From NCBI RefSeq assembly GCF_023701525.1, contig NZ_JAMQAW010000010.1:62001-126000 (forward strand): 64,000 nt of DNA, given 5' to 3'. The notes under the pieces are model-generated. The model was not told the DNA's origin. It saw only the letters and a program-made list of their open reading frames with translations, and ran no database searches. The stretch comes from Streptomyces albipurpureus (GTDB lineage: Bacteria; Actinomycetota; Actinomycetes; Streptomycetales; Streptomycetaceae). Both the position numbers and the translations under genes were made by a program. This document shows, in pieces, positions 47,440 to 57,570 of the stretch. Positions within the stretch are counted from its first letter, which is position 1. Each line of letters begins with the position of its first letter.

Positions 47440-48261
47440 TTGGCCACTGGTACCGAACCGACACAAGTCAATACCGGCGTTCGCGGCCCCACCCGCGCCA
47501 CCATCGGCTCCCGCCATCTGCGGACCGACCGATGGTGGCTCGCACCGGCCCTGACCGCGGGCGGACTACTCGCCTTCATCATCTATTCGACGTGGCGGGC
47601 GTTCGCCAACGCGGACTACTACGCGGCGCCGTATGTCTCGCCGTTCTACTCGCCGTGCCTGGCGGAGAACTGCGAGCCGATGAAGGGCGGCCCCAACTGG
47701 GAGATCTTCGGCAGTTGGTGGGGCCTCTCCCCCGCCCTGCTGATCTTGATCTTCCCCTTGGGATTCCGGCTGACCTGCTACTACTACCGCAAGGCTTACT
47801 ACCGGGGCTTCTGGGCCTCGCCGCCGGCCTGTGCGGTCGCCGAACCCCACAAGAAGTACTCCGGCGAGACCCGCTTCCCGCTGATCTTCCAGAACATGCA
47901 CCGGTACTTCTTCTATGCGGCAATCCCGGTCGCCGGCATCCTCACCTATGACACGGTGCTCACCTTCCGCGACGAGAACTACGAATGGGGCCATATGGGC
48001 CTCGGCACTCTCGTCTTCCTGGTGAACATCGTGCTCATCTGGGCGTACACACTCTCCTGCCACTCCTGCCGGCACATCATCGGCGGCCGGTTGAAGCACT
48101 TCTCCAAGCATCCGGTGCGCTATCGCCTCTGGGGCTGGGTCGGCAAGCTGAACGATCGCCACATGCTGCTCGCCTGGGCATCGCTGATCAGCGTCGGACT
48201 CTCCGACTTCTACGTCTATCTGATCGCGTCCGGTGCCTTCGACGATCCGAGGTTGTTCTGA
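47440..48261 (+). CDS. sdhC: succinate dehydrogenase membrane cytochrome b subunit
   Basis: Membrane anchor of 273 residues with five hydrophobic segments and candidate haem ligands His in FQNMHRYFF and His in LSCHSCRHI. It resembles the single five-span anchor of the Sdh1-type enzyme in mycobacteria (Rv0249c-type) rather than the two small SdhC/SdhD anchors. It passes electrons from SdhB to menaquinone. The TTG start has AGGAGA 6-7 nt upstream. The long extracytoplasmic loop with two Cys (YSPCLAENCEP) is notable. Followed by sdhA after 1 nt. Confidence 0.9.
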   Translation: MATGTEPTQVNTGVRGPTRATIGSRHLRTDRWWLAPALTAGGLLAFIIYSTWRAFANADYYAAPYVSPFYSPCLAENCEPMKGGPNWEIFGSWWGLSPALLILIFPLGFRLTCYYYRKAYYRGFWASPPACAVAEPHKKYSGETRFPLIFQNMHRYFFYAAIPVAGILTYDTVLTFRDENYEWGHMGLGTLVFLVNIVLIWAYTLSCHSCRHIIGGRLKHFSKHPVRYRLWGWVGKLNDRHMLLAWASLISVGLSDFYVYLIASGAFDDPRLF

Positions 48262-48262
48262 G

Positions 48263-50191
48263 ATGACAGAGTTGGAACGACAGCAGTGGGACGTCGTGAT
48301 CGTCGGCGCCGGCGGCGCCGGTCTGCGGGCCGCCATCGAAGCCCGGGAGAGGGGCGCCCGCACCGCGGTGATCTGCAAGTCCCTGTTCGGCAAGGCCCAT
48401 ACGGTGATGGCGGAGGGCGGTATCGCCGCCTCCATGGGCAACGTCAACTCCGGCGACAACTGGCAGGTGCACTTCCGCGACACCATGCGTGGCGGGAAGT
48501 TCCTCAACCAGTGGCGGATGGCCGAGCTGCACGCACAGGAAGCACCGGACCGGGTCTGGGAGTTGGAGACCTGGGGTGCGCTCTTCGACCGCACCCATGA
48601 CGGAAAGATCTCCCAACGGAACTTCGGCGGACATGAATATCCCCGACTGGCCCATGTCGGCGACCGGACCGGCCTGGAGCTGATCCGTACCCTGCAACAG
48701 AAGATCGTCTCGCTCCAGCAGGAGGACAAGGCGGAGTTCGGGGATTACGAGGCCCGGTTGAAGGTCTTCCAGGAGTGCACGGTCACCCGGGTACTCAAGG
48801 ACGGCAATCGGGTCTCGGGCACCTTCTGTTACGAGCGGGAGACCGGGCGCTTCTTCGTCCTGGAGGCCCCCTCGGTCGTCCTCGCCACGGGCGGGATCGG
48901 CAAGTCCTTCAAGGTGACCTCCAACTCCTGGGAGTACACCGGGGACGGGCAGGCGCTGGCGCTGCTCGCGGGTGCCCCGCTGCTCAATATGGAGTTTGTG
49001 CAGTTCCATCCGACCGGCATGGTCTGGCCGCCTTCGGTGAAGGGCATTCTCGTCACCGAATCGGTCCGCGGAGACGGCGGAGTGCTGCGCAACTCCGAGG
49101 GCAAGCGGTTTATGTTCAACTACATCCCCGATGTCTTCAAGGAGAAGTACGCGCAGACGGAGGAGGAGGGCGACCGCTGGTACGAGGATCCGGACAACAA
49201 CCGACGTCCCCCCGAACTGCTGCCGCGCGATGAAGTAGCGCGTGCGATCAACTCCGAGGTGAAGGCGGGCCGCGGCTCGCCACACGGTGGAGTGTTCCTC
49301 GATGTGTCGACACGGATGCCAGCCGATGTCATCCGGCGCCGACTGCCCTCGATGTACCACCAGTTCAAAGAACTGGCGGATGTGGACATCACCGCCGAAG
49401 CCATGGAGGTGGGCCCGACCTGCCACTATGTGATGGGCGGGATCGCGGTGGAATCCGACAGCGCGGCGACGCTCGGGGTTCCGGGCCTGTTCGCGGCGGG
49501 CGAGGTCGCGGGTGGAATGCACGGGTCGAACCGATTGGGCGGCAACTCCCTCTCCGATCTGCTGGTCTTCGGCCGCCGGGCCGGGTGGCATGCCGCTGAC
49601 TACGCGGCGGCGCTCACCCCCCGACCGTCGGTGGACGAGGGGCAGATCGACAGAGCGGCCGCGGAGGCCCTGCGTCCGTTCAGCGCCGTGGCGCAGGACG
49701 ACGGAGCACAGCCGGAGAATCCGTACACCCTTCATCAAGAGCTCCAGCAGACGATGAACGACCTGGTCGGGATCATCCGACGCGGTGGTGAGATGGAGCA
49801 GGCGCTGGAACGGCTCGGCGGCCTACGCGCCCGCGCACAGCGCGCCGGGGTCGAAGGGCACCGGCAGTTCAACCCCGGCTGGCACCTCTCGCTCGATCTA
49901 CGGAACATGCTGCTGGTCAGCGAGTGCATCGCGCGGGCGGCACTGGAGCGCACGGAGAGCCGCGGCGGCCACACCCGCGAGGACTGTCCGACGATGGAGC
50001 GTGAGTGGCGACCGGTGAATCTCCTGTGCCGGCTGGTGGATCCCACCGAGGGGCTGGCCGCGACCGATCCCCAGCGCGGCCAGATCGCGCTGGAACGCAC
50101 GGCCACCGAGCCCATCCGTCCTGACCTACTCGCTCTCTTCGAGAAGGAAGAGTTGGTCAAGTACCTCGCCGAAGAGGAGCTGTACCAGTGA
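48263..50191 (+). CDS. sdhA: succinate dehydrogenase/fumarate reductase flavoprotein subunit
   Basis: Catalytic subunit of 642 residues that oxidises succinate to fumarate in the TCA cycle and respiratory chain. FAD-binding Rossmann motif VVIVGAGGAGLRAAIEA near residue 11; the segment GKAHTVMAEGGIAASMG contains the His that usually binds FAD covalently; substrate-site motifs FVQFHPTGM and GPTCHYVMGGI and the catalytic Arg region (ESVRGDGGVLRNSEG) are present. Starts 1 nt after sdhC and overlaps sdhB by 4 nt, so the three are co-translated. Confidence 0.95.
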   Translation: MTELERQQWDVVIVGAGGAGLRAAIEARERGARTAVICKSLFGKAHTVMAEGGIAASMGNVNSGDNWQVHFRDTMRGGKFLNQWRMAELHAQEAPDRVWELETWGALFDRTHDGKISQRNFGGHEYPRLAHVGDRTGLELIRTLQQKIVSLQQEDKAEFGDYEARLKVFQECTVTRVLKDGNRVSGTFCYERETGRFFVLEAPSVVLATGGIGKSFKVTSNSWEYTGDGQALALLAGAPLLNMEFVQFHPTGMVWPPSVKGILVTESVRGDGGVLRNSEGKRFMFNYIPDVFKEKYAQTEEEGDRWYEDPDNNRRPPELLPRDEVARAINSEVKAGRGSPHGGVFLDVSTRMPADVIRRRLPSMYHQFKELADVDITAEAMEVGPTCHYVMGGIAVESDSAATLGVPGLFAAGEVAGGMHGSNRLGGNSLSDLLVFGRRAGWHAADYAAALTPRPSVDEGQIDRAAAEALRPFSAVAQDDGAQPENPYTLHQELQQTMNDLVGIIRRGGEMEQALERLGGLRARAQRAGVEGHRQFNPGWHLSLDLRNMLLVSECIARAALERTESRGGHTREDCPTMEREWRPVNLLCRLVDPTEGLAATDPQRGQIALERTATEPIRPDLLALFEKEELVKYLAEEELYQ

Positions 50192-50985
50192 GTGCGACTG
50201 CTTCCACCCAGTACACAGCGCACTTCCGGGTGTGGCGGGGTGATCAGGACGGCGGGCAGTTGGAGGACTTCTCCGTCGAGGTCCACGAGGGAGAAGTGGT
50301 ACTCGACATCATCCACAGGCTCCAGGCCACCCAGGTCTCCGACCTCGCGGTCCGCTGGAACTGCAAGGCCGGCAAGTGCGGGTCGTGCAGCGCCGAGATC
50401 AACGGCCGGCCTCGGTTGCTGTGTATGACACGGATGTCGATCTTCACCCGCGAGGAGACGATCACGGTGACGCCGCTGCGGGCTTTCCCCGTGGTGCGCG
50501 ATCTGGTGACGGATGTGTCGTTCAACTACACCAAGGCACGGGAAGTACCGTCCTTTGTGCCGCCACCCGGGGTGGCGGCAGGTGAGTACCGGATGCAGCA
50601 GATGGATGTGGACCGCTCGCAGGAGTTCCGCAAGTGCATTGAGTGCTTCCTCTGCCAGGACACCTGCCATGTGGTGCGTGACCACGAGGAGAACAAGGAG
50701 GCCTTCGCCGGGCCGCGCTTCTTGATGCGGGTGGCGGAGCTGGACATGCATCCGCTGGACGCGGCCGCAGAGACCGGGCTCGACCGCAAGAAGACGGCGC
50801 AGGACGAGCATGGCCTCGGCTACTGCAACATCACCAAGTGCTGTACCGAGGTCTGCCCCGAGGGGATCAAGATCACGGACAATGCGCTCATCCCGCTGAA
50901 GGAGCGGGCGGTGGACCGGAAGTACGACCCGCTGGTGTGGCTCGGCAGCAAGATCGGCCGGCGGGGAGGCGGCGGCCAGGACTGA
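50188..50985 (+). CDS. sdhB: succinate dehydrogenase iron-sulfur subunit
   Basis: Electron-transfer subunit of 265 residues. The N-terminal ferredoxin domain has a [2Fe-2S] site (CKAGKCGSC and a later Cys in RLLC); the C-terminal domain has CIECFLCQDTC and CNITKCCTEVCP for the other two clusters. The GTG start overlaps the sdhA stop as GTGA. A hairpin follows directly. Confidence 0.95.
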   Translation: MSATASTQYTAHFRVWRGDQDGGQLEDFSVEVHEGEVVLDIIHRLQATQVSDLAVRWNCKAGKCGSCSAEINGRPRLLCMTRMSIFTREETITVTPLRAFPVVRDLVTDVSFNYTKAREVPSFVPPPGVAAGEYRMQQMDVDRSQEFRKCIECFLCQDTCHVVRDHEENKEAFAGPRFLMRVAELDMHPLDAAAETGLDRKKTAQDEHGLGYCNITKCCTEVCPEGIKITDNALIPLKERAVDRKYDPLVWLGSKIGRRGGGGQD

Positions 50986-50993
50986 CGATGTGA

Positions 50994-51028
50994 CCGGGGC
51001 CCGCGAGCGCGACCGCGCCGGGCCCCGG
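50994..51028 (+). terminator. terminator of the sdh operon
   Basis: A perfect 10-bp stem (CCGGGGCCCG, 50994-51003 with 51019-51028) with a 15-nt loop starts 8 nt past the sdhB stop. Confidence 0.75.
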
Positions 51029-51652
51029 GGCCGACCGGCAGCCCACCGCGCCGAGGTCGGGTCCGCACAAGGCCGGACCGGGGCAGGGCGGCTGCTTCGG
51101 TTCCGGGGAACCGGCCCGGTACCGCCCGGCCTCGGCCGCCCCGGTAAAGCATCTGCTGACAGCGGCTGCCGGCCAAGGGGCGATACCCGGGATCGCATCG
51201 GCTGACGGCCGCGAGGGGGGCCATCCAGGCATAACGGTGTGAGCCACCGGACGGCCCTCGTACTCAGGGTTGCCCCGGGCGGATGTAACGGTGCGCGCTG
51301 CGGGCGCTCGGCGCCCCGGCCGGCCTGCCGCTGCGCGGTGGATCGGTCCTTGGCGCCCAGGCGGACGATCCAGGCCCGGACCGCGCGCCGCGCGAGCGCG
51401 TAGAGCTGTGCCTTCACTGATTTCCCCCGTCAGTGGATCCTTGGCACCCCACGTTAGACACGACCACTGACATCGGTGCTCATGGGCGAGCCCCCTCGGT
51501 CATCGCCCCCGCGCTGACCAGGGGGTCGGCCCACCCACGCCCCGTCGCGCCGGGCACCGGGGAAGCTACCAGGAGCACCCCTCCCACGGGTTCCGCGAAC
51601 AGCGGCCTCCTCATACGGCCGGTGTCCGGTCGCGCCGACCAACAAGCGGACA
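51029..51652. other. gene-free stretch after the sdh operon
   Basis: About 620 nt with only low-quality open frames. A minus-strand frame from GTG 51417 begins plausibly but runs on across sdhB and sdhA, so it is not called. The leaderless promoter of the next gene lies at its end. Confidence 0.5.
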
Positions 51653-51665
51653 TAGCCTCCCAAAC
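51653..51665 (+). promoter_or_regulatory. -10 element of a probable leaderless TPM-protein transcript
   Basis: TAGCCT (51653-51658) is followed by 7 nt and the GTG at 51666; no Shine-Dalgarno site is present. Confidence 0.5.
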
Positions 51666-53798
51666 GTGACACGAATAGCCACCCGGGTTCTGCTGGCCGT
51701 ACTGGTGGCGGCGTGGTGGCTGATCGTGCCCGCCGTTCCCGTCGCCGTCGCCGATGATCCCGCCGCCCTCTCCCGCGAAGGACAGATCACCGACCGGGTG
51801 GATGCCCTGGGTGATCGACGTCCACAGGTCGCTCAAGCGCTTGACCGGCTCTTCGCCCAGGAGCAGCTCCAGCTCTTCGTCGTCTACGTAGGGGACTTCT
51901 CCGGCCGTTCGGCACAGGAGTGGGCTGACGCCACCGCACAGCGCAACGGCCTGGGTCAGAGCGATGCGCTGCTGGCCGTGGCCACGCGTGATCGGCAGTA
52001 CGCGTACTGGGTGGCTGCCAGCTCACCCATGACCGATGCCCAACTCGCGCAGGTCGCGGGAGTGGCCATCGAGCCCGCACTGCGGCAGAGCGACTGGGCC
52101 GGTGCCGCGATCGGGGCGGCCACTGGCTATACAGCCGTACTGAGCGGTCGCCCGGTCCCGACGCCTGCCATCACCCCCGGGGATCCCGACCCGGGCGGAT
52201 CGTCCGCCGGAACGGGAGCCGGTGATCTGGTACTCCCGATCGCGCTGATCGGTGGCGCCGGCGCGATCGGCGCGTACGCCCTGACGAAGCGGAGAAGGCG
52301 CACGGCCACACGGACGACCCCGCAGAGTGGACGGGAAGGCTGGAGCAGCAACATCACGCCTCCGCCGAAACCGCTGCCCGAGCTGGATCAGGAAGCCAGG
52401 CAAGCGCTTGTCGAGACCGACGACGCCGTACGCACCAGTCAGGAAGAGCTGGGGTTCGCGGTGGCCCAGTTCGGTGATGCGGCGGCCCAACCGTTCCAGG
52501 AGGCCCTCGCGTACGCCAAGGATGAGCTGACCGCGGCCTTCCGGTTGCGCCAGCAACTCGACGACGCTCATCCGGAGGACGACGAGACCCGTCGACGGAT
52601 GCTTGACCAGATCATCGCGCGCTGTGCGGACGCCAATCGGCGACTGGACGCCGAATCGGAGGACTTCGATCGGCTGCGTGCCCTGGAGCACAACGCTCCG
52701 CAGGCGATCGCCAGCGCCGAAGCCTCCTTCAGCGATCTCGACGGGCGCGTCATCACGACGGAGGCGACTCTGTCGGTGCTGCGTCAGCGGTACGCGCCAT
52801 CGGCATCCGCCCCGGTCGATGCCGACGCGGAGCAGGCGAGGGAGCGACTCCTCTTCGCCCGGGCGGGCCTTGAACGCGCCCGTACCGCGATGGAGGCGGG
52901 CGACAACGGCACTGCCGCCGTGCAGGTGCGAGCGGTGGAGAGCGCGCTGGATCAGGCGGACCGGTTGATGGCCGCGGTCGACCGGCGCGCCCAGGAACTC
53001 GCTGAGGCGGCCGGGAAGCTGCCGGGTGCGCTCACCGAGACCGACAGCGATCTGGCCGAGGCCGGCGGACTGCTGAAGGGGACGACCGCGGGTGTGCCGA
53101 CGGCGACGCTTCAGGGGCGGATCGCCCGGGCGGAGTCGGTGGCTGCAGAGGTACGTGCCCAGATGACGGCGGGGCCCTACGACCCGATCGACGCGCTGCG
53201 ACGGGTCGAGGAGGCGGATGCGGCCCTCGACGAGTCACTGGCCGGGGCACGGGAGAACGAGCAGGGCACCCGACGGGCAAGGGCGCTCCTGGACCAGGCG
53301 ACGCTGGCTGCCCGGTCTTCGATCGGCGCGGCGGTCGACTACGTCACGACGCATCGCGGGGCGGTGGGCAGCGAGGCGAGGACCCGGCTGGCGGAGGCTC
53401 AGCGAAGGCTGAAGCGCTCGGGCGAACTGGCGGGGGCGAACGCTGGGGTGGGCGGCCCGGTGAGTGGCGGTGCCGAGGGCGGCGGTGTCGGGGGCGGGCC
53501 GCAGGCGGCGCTCGCCGAAGTCCAGCAGGCGGACGTACTGGCGCGGCAGGCGCAGAGCCTGGCCGAAGCCGATGTACGCGGGTTCGGGAACCAGTTCGGG
53601 CCGAGCGGTGTACCAGGAGCAGGAAGTCCGGGAGGTGGGCTCGGGGGCGCGGTGCTCGGCGGGATCATCCTCGGCGGGTTGTTCGGCGGGGGAAGGGGTG
53701 GAAGCCATGGTGGGGGTTTCGGCGGCGGCTTCGGCGGCGGTCCGGGGAGCTTCGGCGGTGGGGGTACGCGCGGTCGGATGGGTGGTGGTCGGTTCTGA
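51666..53798 (+). CDS. secreted/membrane TPM-domain protein with Gly-rich tail
   Basis: A 710-residue protein: signal peptide (about 1-29), an extracellular TPM_phosphatase domain (about 35-160; DRLFAQEQLQLFVVYVGDFS, NGLGQSDALLAVA), a membrane segment (LVLPIALIGGAGAIGAYAL, about 187-207), a cytoplasmic alpha-helical coiled-coil region of about 400 residues rich in Ala/Glu/Arg, and a Gly-rich C-terminus (GGGFGGGFGGGPGSFGGG). TPM domains occur in thylakoid repair proteins and in YgcG-type envelope proteins. With pspA downstream on the same strand (gap 290 nt), it probably takes part in membrane stress or PspA recruitment. Confidence 0.85.
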   Translation: MTRIATRVLLAVLVAAWWLIVPAVPVAVADDPAALSREGQITDRVDALGDRRPQVAQALDRLFAQEQLQLFVVYVGDFSGRSAQEWADATAQRNGLGQSDALLAVATRDRQYAYWVAASSPMTDAQLAQVAGVAIEPALRQSDWAGAAIGAATGYTAVLSGRPVPTPAITPGDPDPGGSSAGTGAGDLVLPIALIGGAGAIGAYALTKRRRRTATRTTPQSGREGWSSNITPPPKPLPELDQEARQALVETDDAVRTSQEELGFAVAQFGDAAAQPFQEALAYAKDELTAAFRLRQQLDDAHPEDDETRRRMLDQIIARCADANRRLDAESEDFDRLRALEHNAPQAIASAEASFSDLDGRVITTEATLSVLRQRYAPSASAPVDADAEQARERLLFARAGLERARTAMEAGDNGTAAVQVRAVESALDQADRLMAAVDRRAQELAEAAGKLPGALTETDSDLAEAGGLLKGTTAGVPTATLQGRIARAESVAAEVRAQMTAGPYDPIDALRRVEEADAALDESLAGARENEQGTRRARALLDQATLAARSSIGAAVDYVTTHRGAVGSEARTRLAEAQRRLKRSGELAGANAGVGGPVSGGAEGGGVGGGPQAALAEVQQADVLARQAQSLAEADVRGFGNQFGPSGVPGAGSPGGGLGGAVLGGIILGGLFGGGRGGSHGGGFGGGFGGGPGSFGGGGTRGRMGGGRF

Positions 53799-54088
53799 CA
53801 CTCTCCGCCGTGCGGGCGTCCCGGCTCTTGCTGCCGGTTCCGTCATCACGAACGCTGCCCTGCTCGACTCCGTTCTCAGCCGTTTCAGTCGTTTCAGTCA
53901 TTTCAGCGGCGGGCGTGGGTGGCAGCGCGTTCCCGAAGATCGACATCGCAACAGCCATCGATCCCCTGGCCGCCGGAGGGGCCCCCTGCTGGGTGGCGGC
54001 CTGTTCGGCAACCCGGGCAACAGCCCGTACGGCAAGCCAGGAAGCCGCCGCTGGCGCGTGACCAGCGGCCCCCACAAGGAGAAGCGCC

Positions 54089-54802
54089 ATGACCAAACAG
54101 ACCATCCTCGGCCGGGTCTCGCAGTTGGCCAGAGCCAACATCAATGCCCTGCTCGACGAGGCGGAAGATCCGCAGAAGATGCTCGACCAGCTGATCAGGG
54201 ACTATACGAGCAACATCAGCGAGGCGGAGCAGGCGGTGGCGGGCACGATTGGCAATCTGCGGCTGATGGAGCAGGACCACCAGGAAGATGTTGGCGCTGC
54301 CCGGGAGTGGGGCGGCAAGGCACTGGCCGCCAGCAAGAAGGCCGACGGGTTGAGGACCGCCGGACAGAGCGCGGACGCGGACAAGTTCGACAATCTCGCC
54401 AAGGTGGCACTTCAACGGCAGCTGCAGTCCGAGAAGGAGGCGCGGACAGCGGAACCGACCATCGCGTCCCAGACGGAAGTGGTCGAGAAGCTGAAGAGCG
54501 GGCTCGACCAGATGAAGATCAAGCTCACCGAGCTCCAGGCGAAGCGCGACGAACTGGTGGCCCGTTCCCGTACCGCTTACGCGCAGAACCAGATGACGGA
54601 CTCACTGAAGAGCATCAATGTGCTCGATCCGGCCAGCGAGATATCGCGGTTCGAGGACAAGGTGCGCCGAGAGGAGGCAAAGGCCATGGGGAAGCAGGAA
54701 CTGGCGGCCTCTTCGCTGGATGCGCAGTTCGAGCAGTTGGACAGCCTCGGCGACACGGCGGAGGTCGAGGCCAGGCTCGCCGCCCTGAAGGCCGCGTCCT
54801 AG
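54089..54802 (+). CDS. pspA: PspA/IM30 family membrane stress protein
   Basis: A 237-residue all-helical coiled-coil protein of the PspA/IM30/ESCRT-III superfamily that oligomerises on damaged membranes. Typical segments are RVSQLARANINALLDEAEDP (membrane-binding helix), IRDYTSNISEAEQAVAGTI and the central coiled coil (LKSGLDQMKIKLTELQAKRD). No PspF- or PspBC-like genes are near, as expected in actinobacteria. Upstream lies the TPM-domain gene, which has a long coiled coil of its own. GGAG precedes the ATG. Confidence 0.92.
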   Translation: MTKQTILGRVSQLARANINALLDEAEDPQKMLDQLIRDYTSNISEAEQAVAGTIGNLRLMEQDHQEDVGAAREWGGKALAASKKADGLRTAGQSADADKFDNLAKVALQRQLQSEKEARTAEPTIASQTEVVEKLKSGLDQMKIKLTELQAKRDELVARSRTAYAQNQMTDSLKSINVLDPASEISRFEDKVRREEAKAMGKQELAASSLDAQFEQLDSLGDTAEVEARLAALKAAS

Positions 54803-54954
54803 CGGTCCGCCTCCCCCTGTCCTGGCGTCTGAGCTGTGATCTGCGCGTGGGTGCCCGGGCGCACGCGCCTCGCCACGGCGGCGGCGTCCTCGCCCGTCCT
54901 GTGGGTGTGGGATCGGGCGCCGCGGCTCGTTCCATGGGGCTGCTGGGTCGTGCT

Positions 54955-57570
54955 TCAGAACATGCTCAACAGCTGCTCCACCGTGGGTTCGGCGGGCGAG
55001 CCGCCGTCAGGAAGGGCGAGTTCGAACCACACGGTCTTGCCGCGCGGGGTTCGGCGCGAGCCCCAACCAGCGCTCAGCATGCCGACCAGTTGGAGCCCCC
55101 TACCGCCTTCGTCGGTGTCGCGCGCTCGTCGGCGGCGCGGCTGGACCAGTCCCGAATCCCACACCTCGCAGACCAGAGTGCGATCGCGCAGCAACCGCAG
55201 CCGAATCTCGCCCTCGCCGTACCGCAGGGCATTGGTGACAAGTTCGCTCACCAAGAGCTCCACGGTGTCAACCAGGGCGCCGAGGTCCCAGGAGAGCAAC
55301 TGCGCGCGGGTGAGTTCGCGGGCACGGCCCACCGAACGCGGCTCACGGGGCAGCAGCCAGTCACCGACCGCTTCGGCGGGCAGTCCTTGGACCTTGGCCA
55401 TCAGCAGGGCGATGTCATCCTCACCATGCCGGGTGTCGAGCGTGTTCAGCACATGGTCGCAGACGTCCTCCAACGATTTGGAGAGATGGGCGGCTGGCGC
55501 GGCCGGCGGGGAGCGGTGCCCCGGCGCGGGTCGGGAGGGGTCGGTGAGGGCAGTGCGCAAGGCCAGCAGCCCATCGTCGAGCGGCTGAACCCGCGATTCG
55601 ACGAGCCCGTCGGTGTAGAGCGCGAGCAGTGCCCCCTCGGGGAGTTCGACTTCCACCTCTTCGAAGGGTTCGCCACCGACGCCGAGCGGCATCCCGGGGG
55701 GCACATCGAGCAGCAGGGCCTCTTCACCGGGCTCGACCAGGATCGGCGGCAGATGCCCGGCGTTGGCGAAGGTGCAGCGTCGGGTGACCGGGTCATAGAC
55801 GGCGTAGACACACGTTGCGAGATAGACCTCGGAGAGGTCAGCCTCACGCGACTTATGAGCTACCCGAGCGGACTGCTGTGCCCCAGTGGGGCTGCCAAGG
55901 CCGCGTGCGACCTCATCGAGCGCGGACAGTACCTCGGCCGGTTCCAGATCGAGCAGTGCCAGCGTCCTGACCGCGGTGCGCAACTCGCCCATGGCCACGG
56001 CTGCCCGCAGACCACGGCCCATCACATCGCCCACGACGAGCGCGGTGCGGTGGCCGGGCAGTTCGATGACGTCGAACCAGTCGCCGCCCACCTCGGTCGC
56101 GGTGTTGCCCGGGAGGTAGCGGCAGGCGATGTCGAGCCCGGCGGCCTCGGGGTCGCCCGGCGGGAGGAGGCTGCGCTGGAGGATGAGTGCTCGCTCGTGT
56201 TCCCGACGGTAGAGCCGGGCATTGTCGATACAGACCGCGGCGCGGGCGGCCAGTTCGGTGGCGAGCGATCGGTCCCGCTCCCCGAAGGGCTCGCTTCCCT
56301 TGGCCCGGGAGAACTGCACCAGTCCAACGACCGTGTCGTGGGCCATCATCGGCACCGCGAGGGTGGATTGGACGAGGCTGCCGTCCTCGCCGGGTATCAA
56401 CTGGACGCGCGCGGTGCGCAGGGCATTGGCGCAGGGAGAGTTGAAGGTGTAGCGGTGCACCTCGCCGACGGAGGTGGGGGTGTTGCCCCGGGAGCCGCAT
56501 CCCGGGGTCGTGATCAGCGGGGCGTCGGAGACGGCGCTCGCGAAGGCGACCCGGCGCAGTGCGGCGGTGCCTGCTCCCGTGCCCTCGGCCCGAGGGGCGT
56601 CCCAGCGTCCGGGGGGAGACTCCTCACCGGTGAGCAGGCCTTGGTAGAGATCGACGGAGGCGAGGTCACAGAAGCCAGGGACCGCGACGTCGAGGAGTTC
56701 GCGTGCGGTGGTCTCCAAATCGAGCGAGTTGCCTATGCGTGCGCTCGCCTCGTTGAGGAGGGCGAGGTTGCGACGGGCGCTCGCTGCCTCACGGGCGGCA
56801 ACGTTGCGGCGTGTGACATCGGTACCGATTCCGGCTACGCCGACGGGACGCCCGGAACCGCTGTGGACCCGGTAGAGGTTGATGGACCAGTGCCTGCGGT
56901 CGTTGCTGTTGGGCACCGAGCCGACGAGTTGGAGGTCGATCGCCGACTCGCCGGTCTCCAGGACGCGGCGCAGCGCTGCTGCCATCCGGTCCGCCTCGGG
57001 GCGAGAGAGGTAGTCGTAGACCGTCCTTCCCCGATGGTCCTCGGCAGTGCCGCCGAAAAGGATGGCGAGGCGCTGATTGGCCCGCTGAACCCTGAGGTCA
57101 GTGCCAAAGAGAAGAAACCCAAACGGGGATTGGCCGAAAATGGCCTGCGAAGCGGCAAGGTCGGTTTCGATCCGGCGCAGCGCGCGGACGTCCACGACGA
57201 TACAGAGAGCCGCCCGGGCGCCGGTCTCCGTCTCGCTCGGCATCACATAGATCTCGGCAACCCCATGGGCTCCGCCCGCTCCTGGCAATCGGAAGGGGAC
57301 GAGCCCGGTCCACTCCTTGCCGTCAAGGATCTCCAACACCTGGCGCCGGCCGCGTGGACGCAGCTCCGCCGGGATGAAGACCTCGATCGGGTCCTTGCCT
57401 CTGACCTCGGCAGCTGTGACGCCAAAGAGCTCGACCGCACGCTGACTCCACTGGTCGATCAGACCATCAGGCCCAATCGAGAAGGAGGCAGCCTTGATGT
57501 AGTCATAGATCGAGCCAGGCGGGCTGCTCTGCCATACGACATCGCCTGTCGTCCCGGATATCTCGCTCAC
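54955..57570 (-). CDS. PAS-PAS-GAF-SpoIIE phosphatase with C-terminal RsbW-like ATPase domain
   Basis: An 871-residue cytosolic signalling protein. Two PAS-like domains (about 25-260; SQAIFGQSPFGFLLFGTDLR), a GAF domain (about 270-440), a PP2C/SpoIIE phosphatase domain (about 455-690; EVGGDWFDVIEL, LVVGDVMGRG, ALYTDGLVE and the final HGEDDIALL metal site) and a HATPase_c_2 domain (about 735-865; ELVTNALRYG, DEGGRGLQLVG, GKTVWFELALP). It combines the phosphatase that reactivates an anti-anti-sigma factor with a kinase-like anti-sigma domain in one chain, a common Streptomyces layout. The GTG at 57570 has GGAGGGG upstream. Input signals and the target STAS protein are not encoded nearby. Confidence 0.93.
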   Translation of the reverse strand: MSEISGTTGDVVWQSSPPGSIYDYIKAASFSIGPDGLIDQWSQRAVELFGVTAAEVRGKDPIEVFIPAELRPRGRRQVLEILDGKEWTGLVPFRLPGAGGAHGVAEIYVMPSETETGARAALCIVVDVRALRRIETDLAASQAIFGQSPFGFLLFGTDLRVQRANQRLAILFGGTAEDHRGRTVYDYLSRPEADRMAAALRRVLETGESAIDLQLVGSVPNSNDRRHWSINLYRVHSGSGRPVGVAGIGTDVTRRNVAAREAASARRNLALLNEASARIGNSLDLETTARELLDVAVPGFCDLASVDLYQGLLTGEESPPGRWDAPRAEGTGAGTAALRRVAFASAVSDAPLITTPGCGSRGNTPTSVGEVHRYTFNSPCANALRTARVQLIPGEDGSLVQSTLAVPMMAHDTVVGLVQFSRAKGSEPFGERDRSLATELAARAAVCIDNARLYRREHERALILQRSLLPPGDPEAAGLDIACRYLPGNTATEVGGDWFDVIELPGHRTALVVGDVMGRGLRAAVAMGELRTAVRTLALLDLEPAEVLSALDEVARGLGSPTGAQQSARVAHKSREADLSEVYLATCVYAVYDPVTRRCTFANAGHLPPILVEPGEEALLLDVPPGMPLGVGGEPFEEVEVELPEGALLALYTDGLVESRVQPLDDGLLALRTALTDPSRPAPGHRSPPAAPAAHLSKSLEDVCDHVLNTLDTRHGEDDIALLMAKVQGLPAEAVGDWLLPREPRSVGRARELTRAQLLSWDLGALVDTVELLVSELVTNALRYGEGEIRLRLLRDRTLVCEVWDSGLVQPRRRRARDTDEGGRGLQLVGMLSAGWGSRRTPRGKTVWFELALPDGGSPAEPTVEQLLSMF

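Noticed and set aside
49735..51417. 560-codon minus-strand frame beginning after sdhB
   Set aside because: Most of it is antisense to sdhA and sdhB, and the rest has no domain or convincing ribosome site.
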